Below, piece by piece: positions 35,629-44,400 of a stretch of 64,000 bases of DNA. The notes under the pieces were generated by a model. The model made no database searches. It saw only the letters and a program-made list of their open reading frames with translations, and had not been told where the DNA came from. The translations under genes were made by a program, and so were the position numbers. This stretch comes from Massilia sp. IC2-477 (GTDB taxonomy: Bacteria; Pseudomonadota; Gammaproteobacteria; Burkholderiales; Burkholderiaceae_D), in assembly GCF_020707265.1 (NCBI RefSeq), contig NZ_JAJFEQ010000006.1, positions 62,001 through 126,000 of the forward strand. The letters are read 5' to 3'. Position 1 is the stretch's first letter, and each line of letters starts with the position of its first letter.

Positions 35629-36909
35629 TCAGCGCTGGAAGGCCACGCGGCCGCGCACGACCGTCGCGCGCACCTGCCCTGCCAGCTCGTAGCCGAGGAA
35701 GGGGGTGTGCTTGCCTTGGCTGGCCAGTGCCTTGCGCTCTACCTTCCAGCGCGCATCCGGATCGAACACGACCACGTCGGCCGTACCGCCCACCGACAGC
35801 GTGCCCGCAGGCAGGCCGGCAATGCGCGCCGGTTCGACGGTGACCTTGGCCAGCGCCTGCGCCAGGGCGTCGGCGCCGCGCTGCTCCTCGGCCCACTTCA
35901 GGCTCAGCGACAGCAGCAGCTCCAGGCCGGTCGCGCCCGGGGTCGCCTCGGCGAAGGGCAGCAGCTTTTCGTCGTCGTCCACCGGGGTATGGTCCGAACA
36001 GATTGCGTCCACGGTGCCGTCCAGCAGGGCGTTGCGGATCGCATCGCGGTCGCGCTGGCCGCGCAGCGGCGGGTTGAAGCGCGCGTTCGGGTCGAAGAAG
36101 CCGATGTCGGCATCGGTCATGTGCAGGTGGTGCGCGCCGACGTCGCAGCTGACCGCCAGGCCTTCCTTCTTGGCGGCGGCGACCAGCGCCAGACCGGCTG
36201 CGGAGGACATGCGGCACAGGTGTACGCGGGCGCCGGTGGCGCGCATCAGCTCGAAAATGGTGTGCAGCGCGATGGTCTCGGACATCACCGGCACGCCCGA
36301 CAGACCCAGGCGCGATGCCAGCGGGCCGCTGTGGGCCACGCCGCCGCGGCCGATGTGCGGGTCCTGAGGACGCAGCCACACGGTGTAGCCGAAGGTTTTC
36401 GCGTATTGCATGGCGCGCAGCAGCACGGTGGTGTCCAGCACCGGTTCCTCGGCCTGCGCGAAGCCGATGCAGCCGGCTTCGGTCAGCTCGGCCATCTCGG
36501 TCAGCGACTGGCCCTTCAGGCCCATGGTCAGCGCGCCCAGCGGGTGCACGCTGGCCTTGTCCAGGATGCGGGCGCGGTGCTTGAGCATCTCGACCAGGCC
36601 CGGTTCGTCCAGCACCGGGTCGGTGTCCGGCGGGCACACCAGGGTGGTCACACCGCCCTGCATCGCCGCCTGCATTTCCGATTCCAGCGTCGCCTTGTAT
36701 TCGTAGCCCGGCTCGCGCAGCCGCGCGGACAGGTCGACCAGGCCGGGAGCGACCACCAGGCCGCTCGCGTCGATGGTCTGGTCGGCCGTGAAGCCCTCGG
36801 GCGCGCTGCCGAGGGCGGCAATCACGCCGTCGGCAATAAAGAGGTCTTGTACGAGGTCGACGCCGTTCGCCGGGTCGATCACTCGCCCGTTTTTAATATG
36901 AAGTTTCAT
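35629..36909 (-). CDS. pyrC': Dihydroorotase homologue lacking its metal ligands (PyrC')
   Basis: A 426-residue amidohydrolase-fold protein next to pyrB. The active-site HxH of dihydroorotase is replaced: the block reads VDLSARLREPG, with Ser61 and Arg63. The carboxylated-lysine region reads GFAQAEE, the HAEDP-type histidine is arginine (RPQDPHIG), and the HVS-type histidine is arginine (CRMSSAAGL). Only the late Asp (CSDHTP) remains. This matches the non-catalytic PyrC' subunit described for pseudomonads, which assembles with PyrB. ATG 36909 is preferred over an upstream TTG. A catalytic dihydroorotase must be encoded elsewhere. Confidence 0.92.
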   Translation of the reverse strand: MKLHIKNGRVIDPANGVDLVQDLFIADGVIAALGSAPEGFTADQTIDASGLVVAPGLVDLSARLREPGYEYKATLESEMQAAMQGGVTTLVCPPDTDPVLDEPGLVEMLKHRARILDKASVHPLGALTMGLKGQSLTEMAELTEAGCIGFAQAEEPVLDTTVLLRAMQYAKTFGYTVWLRPQDPHIGRGGVAHSGPLASRLGLSGVPVMSETIALHTIFELMRATGARVHLCRMSSAAGLALVAAAKKEGLAVSCDVGAHHLHMTDADIGFFDPNARFNPPLRGQRDRDAIRNALLDGTVDAICSDHTPVDDDEKLLPFAEATPGATGLELLLSLSLKWAEEQRGADALAQALAKVTVEPARIAGLPAGTLSVGGTADVVVFDPDARWKVERKALASQGKHTPFLGYELAGQVRATVVRGRVAFQR

Positions 36910-36920
36910 CCGTGCGATTT

Positions 36921-37898
36921 TCAAGCCCTACCTCCCGCCAAAATGCTCATCACTGCCATGCGCACCGCAATACCGAAGGTCACCTGCGGCAGGATCACCG
37001 CCTGGCTGCCGTCGGCCACCGCCGAGTCGATCTCGACGCCGCGGTTCATCGGGCCCGGGTGCATCACGATCGCGTCCGGCTTGGCCAGCGCCAGGCGTTC
37101 CGGGGTCAGGCCGTAGCTCTTGAAGTATTCCTGCGCCGAGGGCAGCAGCGCGCCGCTCATGCGTTCGTTCTGCAGGCGCAGCATGATGATGACGTCGACG
37201 TCCTTCAGGCCCTCGTCCATGTTGGTAAAGGTGCGCACGCCCATCTCAGCCAGGCCGCCCGGCAGCAGGGTGTGCGGACCGATCGCGCGCACTTCCGGCA
37301 CCCCGAGGGTGGTCAGCGCATGGATGTCCGAACGGGCCACGCGGCTGTGCAGGATGTCGCCGACGATCGCCACCCGCAGGTTGGTGAAGTCCTTCTTGTA
37401 GTGGCGGATCGTGTACATGTCGAGCAGGCCCTGGGTCGGGTGCGCGTGGCGGCCGTCGCCGGCGTTCACCACGTGCACGTGCGACTGGTTGGTCTCGATC
37501 AGGTGCTTGGCGATCAGGTAGGGCGCGCCCGACTGCGAATGGCGCACCACGAACATGTCGGCGTGCATGGCCGACAGGTTGTCGATGGTGTCCAGCAGCG
37601 ACTCGCCCTTGCTGGCCGAGGAAGCCTGGATGTTCAGGTTGATGACGTCGGCCGACAGGCGCTTGGCCGCGATCTCGAAGGTGGTGCGGGTGCGCGTGCT
37701 GTTTTCGAAGAACAGGTTGAACACGCTCTTGCCGCGCATGAGCGGCACCTTCTTGACTTCGCGGTCCGAGATGCCCACGAAGCTCGACGCGGTGTCGAGG
37801 ATGTGGTTGATGACCGACTTCGGCAGGCCCTCGATGGTGAGCAGGTGCTGCAGCTCGCCGTTCTTGTTCAGTTGCGGGTTGTTAAACAGTTTCGGCAT
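36921..37898 (-). CDS. pyrB: Aspartate carbamoyltransferase catalytic subunit
   Basis: A 325-residue transcarbamylase performing the first committed step of pyrimidine synthesis. [19 protein letters not shown] is the carbamoyl-phosphate motif, [11 protein letters not shown] and [17 protein letters not shown] follow, and MLRLQNER is in the aspartate domain. The ATG at 37898 overlaps the 3' end of pyrR by 17 bp; a TTG further upstream is also in frame. With the following pyrC' it probably forms the large dodecameric class A enzyme. Confidence 0.95.
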   Translation of the reverse strand: MPKLFNNPQLNKNGELQHLLTIEGLPKSVINHILDTASSFVGISDREVKKVPLMRGKSVFNLFFENSTRTRTTFEIAAKRLSADVINLNIQASSASKGESLLDTIDNLSAMHADMFVVRHSQSGAPYLIAKHLIETNQSHVHVVNAGDGRHAHPTQGLLDMYTIRHYKKDFTNLRVAIVGDILHSRVARSDIHALTTLGVPEVRAIGPHTLLPGGLAEMGVRTFTNMDEGLKDVDVIIMLRLQNERMSGALLPSAQEYFKSYGLTPERLALAKPDAIVMHPGPMNRGVEIDSAVADGSQAVILPQVTFGIAVRMAVMSILAGGRA

Positions 37899-38418
37899 TG
37901 TCGGACTGGTCTTCTTCAATGGTCAGCGAGAGTTGGCCGGCGTCGCCGCGCTGCAGGCACAGCGACTGGTGCGGCGCCAGTTCGGCGCGGGTGCCGACAT
38001 AGTCAGGCGCCACCGGCAGTTCGCGTCCGCCGCGGTCGGCCAGGGCCGCCAGGCGGATGCAGCTCGGACGGCCATAGTCGAACAGCACGTTGATCGCGGC
38101 GCGCACGGTGCGGCCGGTCTGGAGCACGTCGTCCACCAGCACGATGGTGGCGCCGTCGACCGCGAAGCGGATGTGGGTCGGCTTCACGTCCGGATGCAGG
38201 CCCTTTTTGGCGTAGTCGTCGCGGTAGAACGAGACGTCGATGGTGCCGAAGCGGCTGGTCAGGTCGAGGTCTTTCGCCAGGCGTTCGGCCAGCCAGGCGC
38301 CGCCCGAGTGGATGCCGACGATGGCGGCATCCGGCACGCCGTCCAGCCCCGCACGGACCTGGCCCAGCAGCTCGCGGTACAGCGCCTCCGCGTCGTACTC
38401 TTGATTAGATGTTGGCAT
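37882..38418 (-). CDS. pyrR: PyrR-type uracil phosphoribosyltransferase/regulator
   Basis: A 178-residue type I phosphoribosyltransferase. The PRPP loop is [20 protein letters not shown], and [17 protein letters not shown] and [10 protein letters not shown] are PyrR signatures. In Gram-positive bacteria PyrR attenuates pyr mRNA. In pseudomonads, where the same pyrR-pyrB-pyrC' order occurs, it is also linked to regulation. The start overlaps the end of ruvX by 14 bp. Confidence 0.92.
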   Translation of the reverse strand: MPTSNQEYDAEALYRELLGQVRAGLDGVPDAAIVGIHSGGAWLAERLAKDLDLTSRFGTIDVSFYRDDYAKKGLHPDVKPTHIRFAVDGATIVLVDDVLQTGRTVRAAINVLFDYGRPSCIRLAALADRGGRELPVAPDYVGTRAELAPHQSLCLQRGDAGQLSLTIEEDQSDNAETV

Positions 38419-38797
38419 GGGAGTCAAAGTATTGTTGCAAAATGATGGCGGCCGCCTTGGCGTCGATGATCTCGCCGCGCTTTTGCGGGATGACGGCGGA
38501 AGAGTAGCGCTCGTCGACGAGTTCGACGGGCAGGCTGAAGCGGCCGTGAAGCTGGTTGGCGAAGCGCCGGCTGCGCAGCGTCATGTCGTGCTCGGCGCCG
38601 TCGGGATGGCGCGGCTCGCCCACGATGAGGCGGGCCGGCTTCCATTCATTGATCAGGTCGCCGATAACCTGGAAACGGGTGGCGTTGTCGACCGCCTTGA
38701 TGACGGTCAACGCTTGGGCTTGTCCAGTCAGGGTGTTGCCCATGGCAATGCCAATGCGCTTCACCCCGAAATCAAAACCAAAAACAATCTCCGTCAT
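38405..38797 (-). CDS. ruvX: YqgF/RuvX-family pre-16S rRNA nuclease
   Basis: A 130-residue RNase H-fold protein. VFGFDFGVKRIGIAMGN holds the first catalytic Asp, LIVGEPRHPDG the central motif, and VELVDERYSS with DAKAAAIILQQYFD the remaining acidic residues. YqgF processes the 5' end of 16S rRNA and was earlier proposed as a Holliday junction resolvase. It overlaps pyrR by 14 bp, and a 120-bp palindromic element separates it from algH upstream. Confidence 0.93.
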   Translation of the reverse strand: MTEIVFGFDFGVKRIGIAMGNTLTGQAQALTVIKAVDNATRFQVIGDLINEWKPARLIVGEPRHPDGAEHDMTLRSRRFANQLHGRFSLPVELVDERYSSAVIPQKRGEIIDAKAAAIILQQYFDSHANI

Positions 38798-38804
38798 TTC
38801 AGAA

Positions 38805-38924
38805 CGGCATCCCGAAGAACCGTAGCGAGCGGAAGCAGGCGTGGTCGAGAAGCGCAGCCGTACTTGAGTACGGCGAGCATCGCAGGCCGCGCCTGCGACG
38901 CGCAGTAGGTTGTTCGGGATGCCG
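38805..38924. repeat. 120-bp palindromic element between algH and ruvX
   Basis: Outer arms CGGCATCCCGAAGAACC (38805-38821) and GGTTGTTCGGGATGCCG (38908-38924) are complementary at 16 of 17 positions. Inside are two smaller hairpins: GCCGTAC/GTACGGC with loop TTGA (38857-38874), and GCAGGC/GCCTGC. It fills almost all of the space between the ruvX start and the algH stop. It shares no ends with the GTAGGGTG family, so it is a separate repeat type; only one copy is present here. Confidence 0.8.
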
Positions 38925-38925
38925 C

Positions 38926-39582
38926 TTATGCATGGCCGGCTTCGGTCGCGAGCATAAGTGGGTCGATCCCCAGCAGTTTGATAGCGGCGGTATAGCGTTC
39001 GTCGATCGGCAGGTCGAACAGGACTTTCGCATCGGCGCCCACGGTGAGCCAGCCGTTGCGCGAGATTTCTTCCTCCAGCTGTCCCGGGCTCCAGCCGGCA
39101 TAGCCGATCGACACCAGCATGCGGTGCGGGCCGGCGCCGCTGGCGACCGCTTCCAGCACGTCGATCGAGGTGGTGAAGGCGACGTCGTCGGTGACGGTCA
39201 GCGAGGACGAGTAGCGTCCGCCCGGCGAATGCAGGACGAAGCCGCGGTCGTCCTGGACCGGGCCGCCGAACATGATCGGCTGGTCCACCACCGAGGAACG
39301 CAGCCCCGGGGCCAGTTTCAGGTCGACGCGGTCGAACAGGACTTCCATCGTCATGTCGGTCGGCTTGTTGATCACCACCCCGAGCACGCCCTTTTCGTTG
39401 TGCTCGCAGATGTAGACGACGGTGCCGCCGAAGATCGGGTCCTGGATCGAGGGCATCGCGATCAGGAAATGGTTGGCAAGGTTCAGGCCGGAAGAAGCCG
39501 GGCCGATCTTACCGAGCGTTTCGTCGTTTTCCGGTGGCATGCCGGGCATCGGTAGAGTGCTGCCAACTTTGCTTTTTTTCAT
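38926..39582 (-). CDS. algH: YqgE/AlgH family protein
   Basis: A 218-residue protein of the UPF0301 family. NLANHFLIAMPSIQDPIFGG, VYICEHNEKGVLGVVINKP, MFGGPVQDDRGFVLH and IGYAGWSPGQLEEEI are diagnostic. AlgH was named for an effect on alginate regulation in Pseudomonas; its molecular function is unsettled. It is the first gene of the leftward algH-ruvX-pyrR-pyrB-pyrC' series, an order shared with pseudomonads. The ATG at 39582 fits the family start best. Confidence 0.92.
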   Translation of the reverse strand: MKKSKVGSTLPMPGMPPENDETLGKIGPASSGLNLANHFLIAMPSIQDPIFGGTVVYICEHNEKGVLGVVINKPTDMTMEVLFDRVDLKLAPGLRSSVVDQPIMFGGPVQDDRGFVLHSPGGRYSSSLTVTDDVAFTTSIDVLEAVASGAGPHRMLVSIGYAGWSPGQLEEEISRNGWLTVGADAKVLFDLPIDERYTAAIKLLGIDPLMLATEAGHA

Positions 39583-39825
39583 ACGCTTGCTCTCACATGG
39601 GCTCACTCTGGTTAATAACCGTTTGAAACATCGAAGTAGCCACAAAACAACATTACGCTTTTCGATAGTTTACACCGAATCGCACCCGGACCTCTGGAAG
39701 CGCCCCGATATGCTCCGGTTGGGGCTGCGGGCGGCGTCCCGTCTCTGTCCCGCCATGCTGCGCTCAGGTTTCGTTAGGAAGAATCCTACCCAGTAAAATC
39801 GGCCGCCACTTTGACCCTGCACACG

Positions 39826-41280
39826 ATGATGAAAATGAGCAATTCTTTGGTCTGGTTCCGGCGCGACCTGCGGGCATTCGACCATGCAGCCCTGCACCGG
39901 GCATTGACGTCGTCCAACCGTGTGTACTGCGTTTTTGTGTATGACAGCGACATTCTGGACCCGCTGCCGCGCGACGACCGCCGTGTGCGGTTCATTCACG
40001 CCAGCCTGGCCAGCCTCGACGCCGAACTTCGTCGGCTCGGCGCTTATCTGATTGTGCGGCAGGGCCGCCCTCTTGAAGTGATCCCGGCGCTCGCCACCGA
40101 ACTGGCTGTCGACGCGGTGTTGGTATGTGCCGATTATGAACCCGACGCGGTAGAACGTGACGCACAAATGGCGGAGCGTTTATCCAATGACGGTCGGAAA
40201 TTTCTGAGTCTGAAGGACCAGGTCATCTTCGAGCAGGACGAGGTACGAACGCTGGCGGGAGGACCGTTCTCGGTGTTCACGCCCTACAAGAACGCCTGGC
40301 TCAAGCGCCTGGCGGCGATGCCGGAGGCGCTGGCATCCTACCCGGTCGATCCCTACGCCCATGCCTTCGCGCCGCCGCTGGGGTCGTCCGCCCTGCCCTC
40401 GCTGTCAGAGATCGGCTTCGAGCCGGGCGAGCCGCCGCTGCCGGCCGGGATGGAAGGCGCGGAGGAACTGTTCGAGCGTTTCGTGTCGCACATCGCGGAC
40501 TACGGGCAGGCCCGGGATTTCCCCGCGGAGGACGGCACCTCGCGCCTGTCGGCCCACCTGCGCTTCGGCACCACCTCGATCCGCCACCTGGTCCGCACGG
40601 CGCGCCAGATGATCGAGAACGGCGCCGGCGGATCCGGCGCTACCGTCTGGCTGTCGGAACTCATCTGGCGCGATTTCTATTCGATGATCCTGGCGCGTAA
40701 TCCGCAGGTGGTGACGTGCTCGTTCAAGCCGGCTTTCGATGCGATCGCGTGGGAGCAGGACGATGAACTTTTTTCAGCCTGGTGCGAGGGCCGCACCGGC
40801 TATCCGCTGGTGGACGCGGCCATGGCGCAGCTCAACCGGACGGGCTTCATGCACAACCGGCTGCGCATGGTGAGCGCGAGTTTTCTCACCAAGGACCTGG
40901 GGATCGACTGGCGGCGCGGAGAGCGCTACTTTGCGCTCAAGCTGAACGACTACGACCTGGCCTCGAACAACGGCGGCTGGCAGTGGGCCGCCTCCACCGG
41001 CTGCGACGCGCAGCCGTGGTTCAGGATCTTCAACCCGGTGGCGCAGTCGCAGCGTTTCGATGCGCAGGGAGAGTTCATTCGGGCGTGGGTGCCGGCGCTG
41101 GAAAGGCTCGGCGCGAAGGAGATTCATGCGCCGTGGCTGGTGGATACGGACGTGCTGGCGGAGAAAGGCGTGGTGCTGGGGAGGGATTATCCCCTGCCCG
41201 TGGTCGATCATGACGCAGCCAGGAAGCGCACGCTGGAACGGTTCGCTGTCGTGAAAAAGACCAGCAGCCAATTTTCGTAG
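39826..41280 (+). CDS. phrB: Cryptochrome/photolyase family deoxyribodipyrimidine photolyase
   Basis: A 484-residue flavoprotein that repairs UV-induced pyrimidine dimers with light. The N-terminal antenna domain starts SLVWFRRDLRAFDHAALHRA. The FAD domain contains GTTSIRHLV, ELIWRDFYSMILARNP, WCEGRTGYPLVDAAMAQLN, TGFMHNRLRMVSASFLTKDL and NDYDLASNNGGWQWAASTGC, the class I photolyase signature. Several ATGs near 39826-39835 could start translation. Its TAG stop is part of the terminal GTAG of a palindromic element at 41277. Confidence 0.94.
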   Translation: MMKMSNSLVWFRRDLRAFDHAALHRALTSSNRVYCVFVYDSDILDPLPRDDRRVRFIHASLASLDAELRRLGAYLIVRQGRPLEVIPALATELAVDAVLVCADYEPDAVERDAQMAERLSNDGRKFLSLKDQVIFEQDEVRTLAGGPFSVFTPYKNAWLKRLAAMPEALASYPVDPYAHAFAPPLGSSALPSLSEIGFEPGEPPLPAGMEGAEELFERFVSHIADYGQARDFPAEDGTSRLSAHLRFGTTSIRHLVRTARQMIENGAGGSGATVWLSELIWRDFYSMILARNPQVVTCSFKPAFDAIAWEQDDELFSAWCEGRTGYPLVDAAMAQLNRTGFMHNRLRMVSASFLTKDLGIDWRRGERYFALKLNDYDLASNNGGWQWAASTGCDAQPWFRIFNPVAQSQRFDAQGEFIRAWVPALERLGAKEIHAPWLVDTDVLAEKGVVLGRDYPLPVVDHDAARKRTLERFAVVKKTSSQFS

Positions 41281-41405
41281 GGTGGGCGGCTCGTGAGTCG
41301 TGCCACAGGCACGACTCACCCCACGCGGTCAGCCTGCAATAGAAAAAACGCACAGGTCGCATCACCGTGATTTGACCGCGTGGGCAGGAGACCTGCCCAC
41401 CCTAC
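41277..41405. repeat. GTAGGGTG palindromic element, copy 5
   Basis: A 129-bp element that occupies the whole space between convergent phrB and chpA. The left arm carries stem GTGAGTCGTGCC/GGCACGACTCAC with loop ACA. The right arm carries GGGCAGG/CCTGCCC with loop TCT. The left-end TAG is the stop of phrB. The outer base of the right end is the last base of the chpA stop, and the element's own in-frame TAG follows at once. Confidence 0.93.
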
Positions 41406-44400
41406 TACTTCTCCAGCAGACTTTCGATCGCCGCCACCAGCACCGGCTCCTGATACGGCTTGCCAAAGTAGGCATTCACGCCCAGGCCCAGCGCATAGTT
41501 GCGGTGCTTGTCCGCCGTCCGCGAGGTGATCATGATGACGGGAATACCCCTGGTTGCCTCCTGGGCGCGGATTTCGCGCGTCAGGTCGAAGCCGTCCATG
41601 CGCGGCATCTCGATATCGACCAGCATCAGGTCCGGCCTGAAGTGCTCGATCTGCTCGAGCGCGTCGACGCCGTCCTTGGCCAGCATCACGGCATAGCCTT
41701 CGCGCTCCAGCAAACGCTGGGTGACGCGGCGCACGGTGATCGAATCGTCGACCACCATGATGGTCGCGCGCTTCGCCGGCGCTTCCTCGGCCTGGACCGC
41801 GACCGGCGCGGCCGGGCGCTGGGCCAGCAGCACCGGATCGAGGATCAGGACGATCTCGCCCGTGCCCAGCACGGTGGCGCCGGCGATGCCCGGCACTTTT
41901 GACAGCTGCGGGCCGATGTTCTTGACCACGACCTCGCGGTTGCCCAGCACCTCGTCCACGCGCAGCGCGATGCGGCCGCCCGCGCCATGCACGACCAGCA
42001 CCGGATTCACACGCTGAGGCGCACCGCCATTCCCCTCGCCGAGCAGCACGTCGATTGCATGCAGCGCATGCGGCTGGCCCGACACGGCAATCGATCCCGC
42101 GGCCTGGGCGACAGCGAGCTCGGTATCGCGCACCTGCATGACCTGCTCGACCAGGGTCGAGGGCAGCGCGTGCGTGCGCCCGCCGCTGGCCACCAGCACC
42201 ACCTGGGCCACCGCCAGCGTCAGGGGAAGGTGGATCGAGAAGCGCGTGCCCTTGCCGGGTTCGGTCGAGACCACCACGCGGCCGCCCAGCGCCTGCGCTT
42301 CGGAACGCACCACGTCCATGCCGACGCCGCGGCCGGCCAGTTCGGTCAGGGTGTCGGCGGTCGAGAAGCCGGGCTCGAAGATCAGTTCGGCGGCCTCGTG
42401 GTCCGATACCTGCGCATCCTGCCCCACCAGGCCCAGCGCACGCGCCTTGCTACGGATACGCTCCAGGTCGAGGCCAGCGCCATCGTCGCCGAACACGATC
42501 GCCACTTCGTTGCCGTGCTGGCTCACCTGCACCAGCACTTCGCCGGTTTCAGGCTTGCCCTGCTCGAGGCGCGCCGTGCGGTCCTCGATGCCGTGCACGA
42601 TCGCATTGCGCAGCAGGTGTTCGAAAGGCGCGGCCATCTGTTCCAGCACGCTGCGGTCGATTTCCACCGCGCCGCCGCGGATGTCGAGGTTGACGCGCTT
42701 CTCGAGTTCCTTCGCGGTCTGGCGCGCCACCCGGAACAGGCGTTCCGACAGGCTGGCGAAGGGCACCATGCGCACCCGCATCAGGTCGCGCTGCAGGTCG
42801 CGCGTCATGCGCGACTGCGCCGCCAGGTCTTCCTGCGCGCTGTCCACCGTGCGCGACAGGCTTTCGTGGAAGGCTTCGACGTCGTTCACGCTCTCGGCCA
42901 TCATGCGCGTCAATTCCTGCAGGCGGGTGAAGCGGTCGAACTCGAGCGGGTCGAATTCGCGTTCGCCGGCGATCGACAGGCGCGAGGCGATCTGCGATTC
43001 GGCCTGCATCTCGATCTCGCGCATCTGGCGCCGCAGGCGGTCGAGGTTGTCCGAGAAGTCCGACAGCGCGCCCTTGAGCGTGCCCACCTGGTTCTCCAGG
43101 CGCGAGCGGGCGATCGACACTTCGCCCGCCCCGTTGACGACGCGGTCGAGCAGGTCGGCGCGCACCCGCACCAGCGGCGCGCGCGCGCCCGGCTGCTCGG
43201 CCGGCGCCGGCGCCGCGGCTTGTCCGGCAGGGCTGGCCGGCCGCTGCAGTTGTTCGAACAGCAGCAGCGCACTGTCATAGTTGGCCAGCAGTTCATCGAA
43301 TGCTGCCGGCGTTGTGGTCCCGGCATGCACCATGTTCTCGATCTGGGTTTCCAGCTCGTGGGTATGCTGGCCCAGGCGCATGGCGCCGGCCATGCGGGCG
43401 CTGCCCTTCACGGTGTGCAGCGCGCGCTGCAGGCCCTGGGCGATGCCGTGGTCCTGCGGGTTCTGCTGCCACTGGCGCAGGCCGTTGCCGATTTGCGGGA
43501 ACAGGTCGGCGCCCTCTTCCAGGAAGACCGGCAGCAGGTCCGGGTCGAGTTCGTCGGTGAAGACCGGGACCGTGGCCAGCACGCTGTCCTCCGGCGCAGC
43601 GACCGATTCCGACGCGGGTTCGGGTGCCGGCTCAGGTTCCGGCTCGGGCTGCGGCTCGGCCGGCACGGATTCCGGCGCCGCTTCCAGCACGGCTTCGTCC
43701 GGCGTGACCGGCACAAAGGCGGGCTGCGCTTGCGCCGGCGCCGCCTGGTCGAGCGCGGGGGCGGCGAAGGCGTCGTCGAGGAAGGTGTCGAACAGGTCGT
43801 CGATCTCGTCGACCGCGCTCGCCTTTTCCTCGGCCGCGCGCATGGCGGGCGTCTGCACCAGTACCGGGGGCGATGCCAGCAGTTCGTCGTAGGCGGCGGC
43901 GAACAGCGCATCGAGCTGGTGCGCCAGCGCCGGATCGGCCCCGCCGTACACGCTGGCAGCCTGCTGGCCTGCCAGCCCTTCCTCCAGCTGGGCGAGTTGA
44001 TCGATCAGCTCCGGCTGGCCGGGGGCCAGTTCGCCCAGGGCGAACACCTGCAGCATGCTGCGCACGCGCGCCAGGGTCGTATCCAGCAGCGCACGCCCGC
44101 TGTCGTCGAGCAGCGGGCCTGGCGCTGCCAGTTTTTCCAGTACCAGCTCCAGCGCATGGGCGAGGTCGCGCAGCGCGGCATAACCGACCGTGGACGAGGT
44201 ACCGGCCAGCGTGTGCGCCGCCTTCAGGGCCTCCGGCGAAGCGTGCCGTCCAGCCCCGAAATCGTCGGCCAGCGCCTCCACCAGGCCCTCGGTTTCGTCG
44301 AGGTAGATGGTGTACAGGCCGAGCGGAATCTCCAGTTCGCCGATGCGTTTGGTATCAGGCTGCGCTGCCGGTTCCGGCTCGAGCGCGGGCGCACCGCCCT

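Noticed and set aside
35629..36909. Active dihydroorotase
   Set aside because: The metal-binding histidines and lysine region are substituted, so it was called PyrC' instead.
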